From Pseudomonadota bacterium (GTDB lineage Bacteria; Pseudomonadota; Gammaproteobacteria; Enterobacterales; Succinivibrionaceae), in the NCBI GenBank assembly GCA_023460615.1, contig JAEWPL010000262.1, positions 1 through 7,641 of the forward strand: 7,641 bases of DNA, read 5' to 3'. Shown here piece by piece: positions 5,986 through 7,641 of this stretch; position 1 is the first letter of the stretch; each line of letters starts with the position of its first letter. The notes beneath the pieces are model-generated. The model worked only from the letters and a program-made list of their open reading frames with translations. It did no database searches and was not told the origin of the DNA. The position numbers and the translations under genes were made by a program.

Positions 5986-6753
5986 CTATCTGTTACATGT
6001 ATCTTTGATAAAAGAATCTAATGCTAACTTCCAAAAATCTCCGTCATGCTCTCCGTTAAAACAGACTTTTGTTGAAGCGATATTTTTTTCTTTTAATGTT
6101 TTTAGCAGGAACTCACTTTGCATATTGCTCAAAAAGTCTTCTTTTCCAAAATAAATAGAATAATTGGAACTAGGCATATCTTCTATGCTTGATAAATGCT
6201 TAATTAAACTGCCGTTATCTTTTACATCGAGCAATGACTTCCTTGCTTTTGGTACAATTAGTTTATATATCTGGTATTGATTACGATGTTTTTTCAATTG
6301 TTCCATATCATAATTATCAAAATCATATACTCCAGAAATTAGCGCTATAGATGAAAAAAGGTTTTTACTTTTCAACGACCATTTTAATGCACCGTATGCC
6401 CCCATTGAAATTCCTAATAGATAGTGATCCTTTACATTTGGAGATATTCCAAAACTGTTATTTACCCAAGGAATTAGTTCATATTCTAAGAAATCTAAAA
6501 ATCCTTCACTATCCCCATTTAAAAATCCGTTACTTGTATTTAAAGAAGGAGATATTACGGCAAGTTTAAATTTATCAACATAATTTGCTATCCCTAATGA
6601 ATCAAAAAAGAAAGATCCATCCTTGAAAGCACAGTGTAAAGTTACGAGAGACTTTACAGGAATATTAGTCACTACAGGGTATGGTAAAGCTATATCCACT
6701 TTTATCGGACACTGCAAATGAATTGATTCAAAAGTTTGAGTAATTTTTATCAT
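5986..6753 (-). CDS. Alpha/beta hydrolase, esterase-D/EstA (tributyrin esterase) type
   Basis: A 255-residue hydrolase of the putative-esterase family (EstA, S-formylglutathione hydrolase and related acyl-ester hydrolases). The nucleophile elbow is GISMGAYGAL (114-123) with Ser116. The acid is probably Asp206 in FGKEDF and the base His236 in GEHDGDFW, which completes the triad in the expected order. HCAFKDGS (40-47) sits where the oxyanion-hole strand (usually LHG..GD) is expected, with the glycine partly lost. No signal peptide is visible (MIKITQTFES start), so it acts in the cytoplasm. In this cluster it could release or proofread acyl thioesters, or remove an O-acyl group from the product; both are inference. 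It starts 2 nt after the stop of the upstream ketosynthase and has no clear SD of its own, so translation probably depends on coupling. Confidence 0.85.
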   Translation of the reverse strand: MIKITQTFESIHLQCPIKVDIALPYPVVTNIPVKSLVTLHCAFKDGSFFFDSLGIANYVDKFKLAVISPSLNTSNGFLNGDSEGFLDFLEYELIPWVNNSFGISPNVKDHYLLGISMGAYGALKWSLKSKNLFSSIALISGVYDFDNYDMEQLKKHRNQYQIYKLIVPKARKSLLDVKDNGSLIKHLSSIEDMPSSNYSIYFGKEDFLSNMQSEFLLKTLKEKNIASTKVCFNGEHDGDFWKLALDSFIKDTCNR

Positions 6754-6755
6754 AA

Positions 6756-7641
6756 TTAAACGTACATCGCTGGTAAAACTTTTGTATTAGATAAATCAAC
6801 TATACCGCAAACGCAAGATAAGCCTGTTCCTATGCCACACAATAAAGATTTTCCTTTTGTTAAGGAATTTAATTTATTAATATTTTCACTTATACCAAGT
6901 GGAATCGAGGCTGAGGACGTATTTCCAGTATATTGAGCTAAAAAAGGCACCTTTTCATTATTTAATGATAGAGAAGTTGCCATAGAATTAATGACAGCCT
7001 TATTTGACTGATGAATAAAAATGTAATTTAAATCATTTAAATTAGTGTTGTTATCTGATGCAAGTTCTTTTATAGAAGACACCCCTACATCAAGTTCAAA
7101 TTCAACTAATGCTGCTCCATCTAGGTGAAACGAAGTAGAATCTACTTTTTCCTTATCATAAGCTCTTGCATATCGAAAACCAGAAGTAGGATTTATAACA
7201 ACTTGATATTTTTCTCCGTGAGATTTAATTAGATATGATGACTTATTCTCTGTCTCAGAATAGCTTAGCAACGCAACACCTGCGCCATCACCAAATTGAA
7301 GGGCATTACTTATTTGAGAATCAAATGATCCTCCATCAAAATCTGTCAAATCACCAACGCAAACAAGTACCTTTTTACATACTTTTAACTCAATTAGGGT
7401 AGATGCATAGAATAAACCATATACAAAGCCAGAACAGCCTTGATGAAGATCTAGCATAATGGTGTTTTCATTTAACCCAATTCTGTGCTGCATTGTATAG
7501 GTTGTTGATGGAACCATATAGTCTGGAGATTGAGATACAAAAATCAAAGCACCAATATCATCAATATTCGAGTTTGCTTGTTTGATGCACGATAAAGCTC
7601 CTGCTACACATAAATCAGATATTGTAAGCGGTCTATTAACC
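6756..7641 (-). CDS. 3-oxoacyl-ACP synthase III-like protein (KASIII-C), 5' end cut by window
   Basis: The frame stays open to the window edge: 294 residues are visible before the TAA, and by comparison with the KASIII at 96-1193 about 50 N-terminal residues lie outside. A TTG at 7547 should not be taken as the start, since the 31 codons before it (including ISDLCVAGAL and NIDDIGAL) match the FabH fold. In visible numbering the triad is Cys69 in HQGCSGF, His210 in IHQSNK and Asn240 in YTGNTSS. FGDGAG (116-121) is intact and GTGLSC closes the fold. The QSPD and QHRIGL stretch resembles the KASIII at 96-1193, so these two are the closer relatives. It precedes the esterase by 2 nt. It should condense a starter with malonyl-ACP; which starter is not readable here. 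Confidence 0.92.
   Translation of the reverse strand, partial: VNRPLTISDLCVAGALSCIKQANSNIDDIGALIFVSQSPDYMVPSTTYTMQHRIGLNENTIMLDLHQGCSGFVYGLFYASTLIELKVCKKVLVCVGDLTDFDGGSFDSQISNALQFGDGAGVALLSYSETENKSSYLIKSHGEKYQVVINPTSGFRYARAYDKEKVDSTSFHLDGAALVEFELDVGVSSIKELASDNNTNLNDLNYIFIHQSNKAVINSMATSLSLNNEKVPFLAQYTGNTSSASIPLGISENINKLNSLTKGKSLLCGIGTGLSCVCGIVDLSNTKVLPAMYV

Noticed and set aside
5897..6154. Plus-strand open frame of 85 codons across the ligase/esterase junction
   Set aside because: Antisense to both conserved genes; the translated protein has no recognisable motif.
6351..6569. Plus-strand open frame of 72 codons inside the esterase
   Set aside because: Antisense shadow of the esterase coding region with no independent support.
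7545..7547. TTG at 7547 as the start of KASIII-C
   Set aside because: The frame is open upstream to the window edge and encodes conserved FabH-like sequence, so the codon is an internal Leu.

Overview
The window is a stretch of AT-rich bacterial DNA (about one-third G+C by eye) in which every supported gene lies on the minus strand. Transcription runs from high to low coordinates. Ten genes are packed head to tail; both end genes are cut by the window edges. Gaps are 2-20 nt except one of 61 nt. I see no convincing promoter, terminator, RNA gene, repeat array or mobile element, so this looks like the middle of one long operon. Shine-Dalgarno sites of the GGAG/AGGTGAT type and the low G+C fit a Clostridia-like Firmicute or another low-GC bacterium with strong SD use. 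No marker gene is present, so the organism is not determined.

Order of transcription: (1) a KASIII (FabH-like ketosynthase) lacking its N-terminus, 6756-7641; (2) an esterase-D/EstA-type alpha/beta hydrolase, 5986-6753; (3) a free-standing adenylation enzyme of the amino-acid-activating/DltA type, 4455-5978; (4) a FabG-like short-chain dehydrogenase/reductase (SDR), 3703-4449; (5) an AAC(3)-fold N-acyltransferase homologue, 2793-3641; (6) a DltC-like carrier protein, 2545-2772; (7) a second KASIII, 1433-2527; (8) a second, different acyl carrier protein, 1200-1418; (9) a third KASIII, 96-1193; (10) the first 31 codons of another SDR, 1-93.

Together the genes encode a small carrier-protein-based acyl assembly line. 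It can activate a small acid (probably an amino acid), load a carrier protein, make C-C bonds with three KASIII-type ketosynthases, reduce beta-keto groups with SDRs, and pass the acyl group to an amine through an AAC(3)-like acyltransferase. No KASI/II, dehydratase or enoyl reductase is in the window, so the product is more likely a short beta-hydroxy or beta-keto acyl group than a long saturated chain. The closest known setting I can recall is the acyl-modification genes in flagellin/surface-glycan loci, such as the Campylobacter jejuni Cj1298-Cj1308 region and the Pseudomonas viosamine islands that add 3-hydroxybutyryl groups to amino sugars. My working inference is a surface-glycan or flagellin amino-sugar acylation module; a small secreted aminoacyl-polyketide is the main alternative. 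This combination (three KASIIIs, two unlike carrier proteins, a DltA/DltC-like pair and an AAC(3) homologue) is the part most likely to be undescribed.
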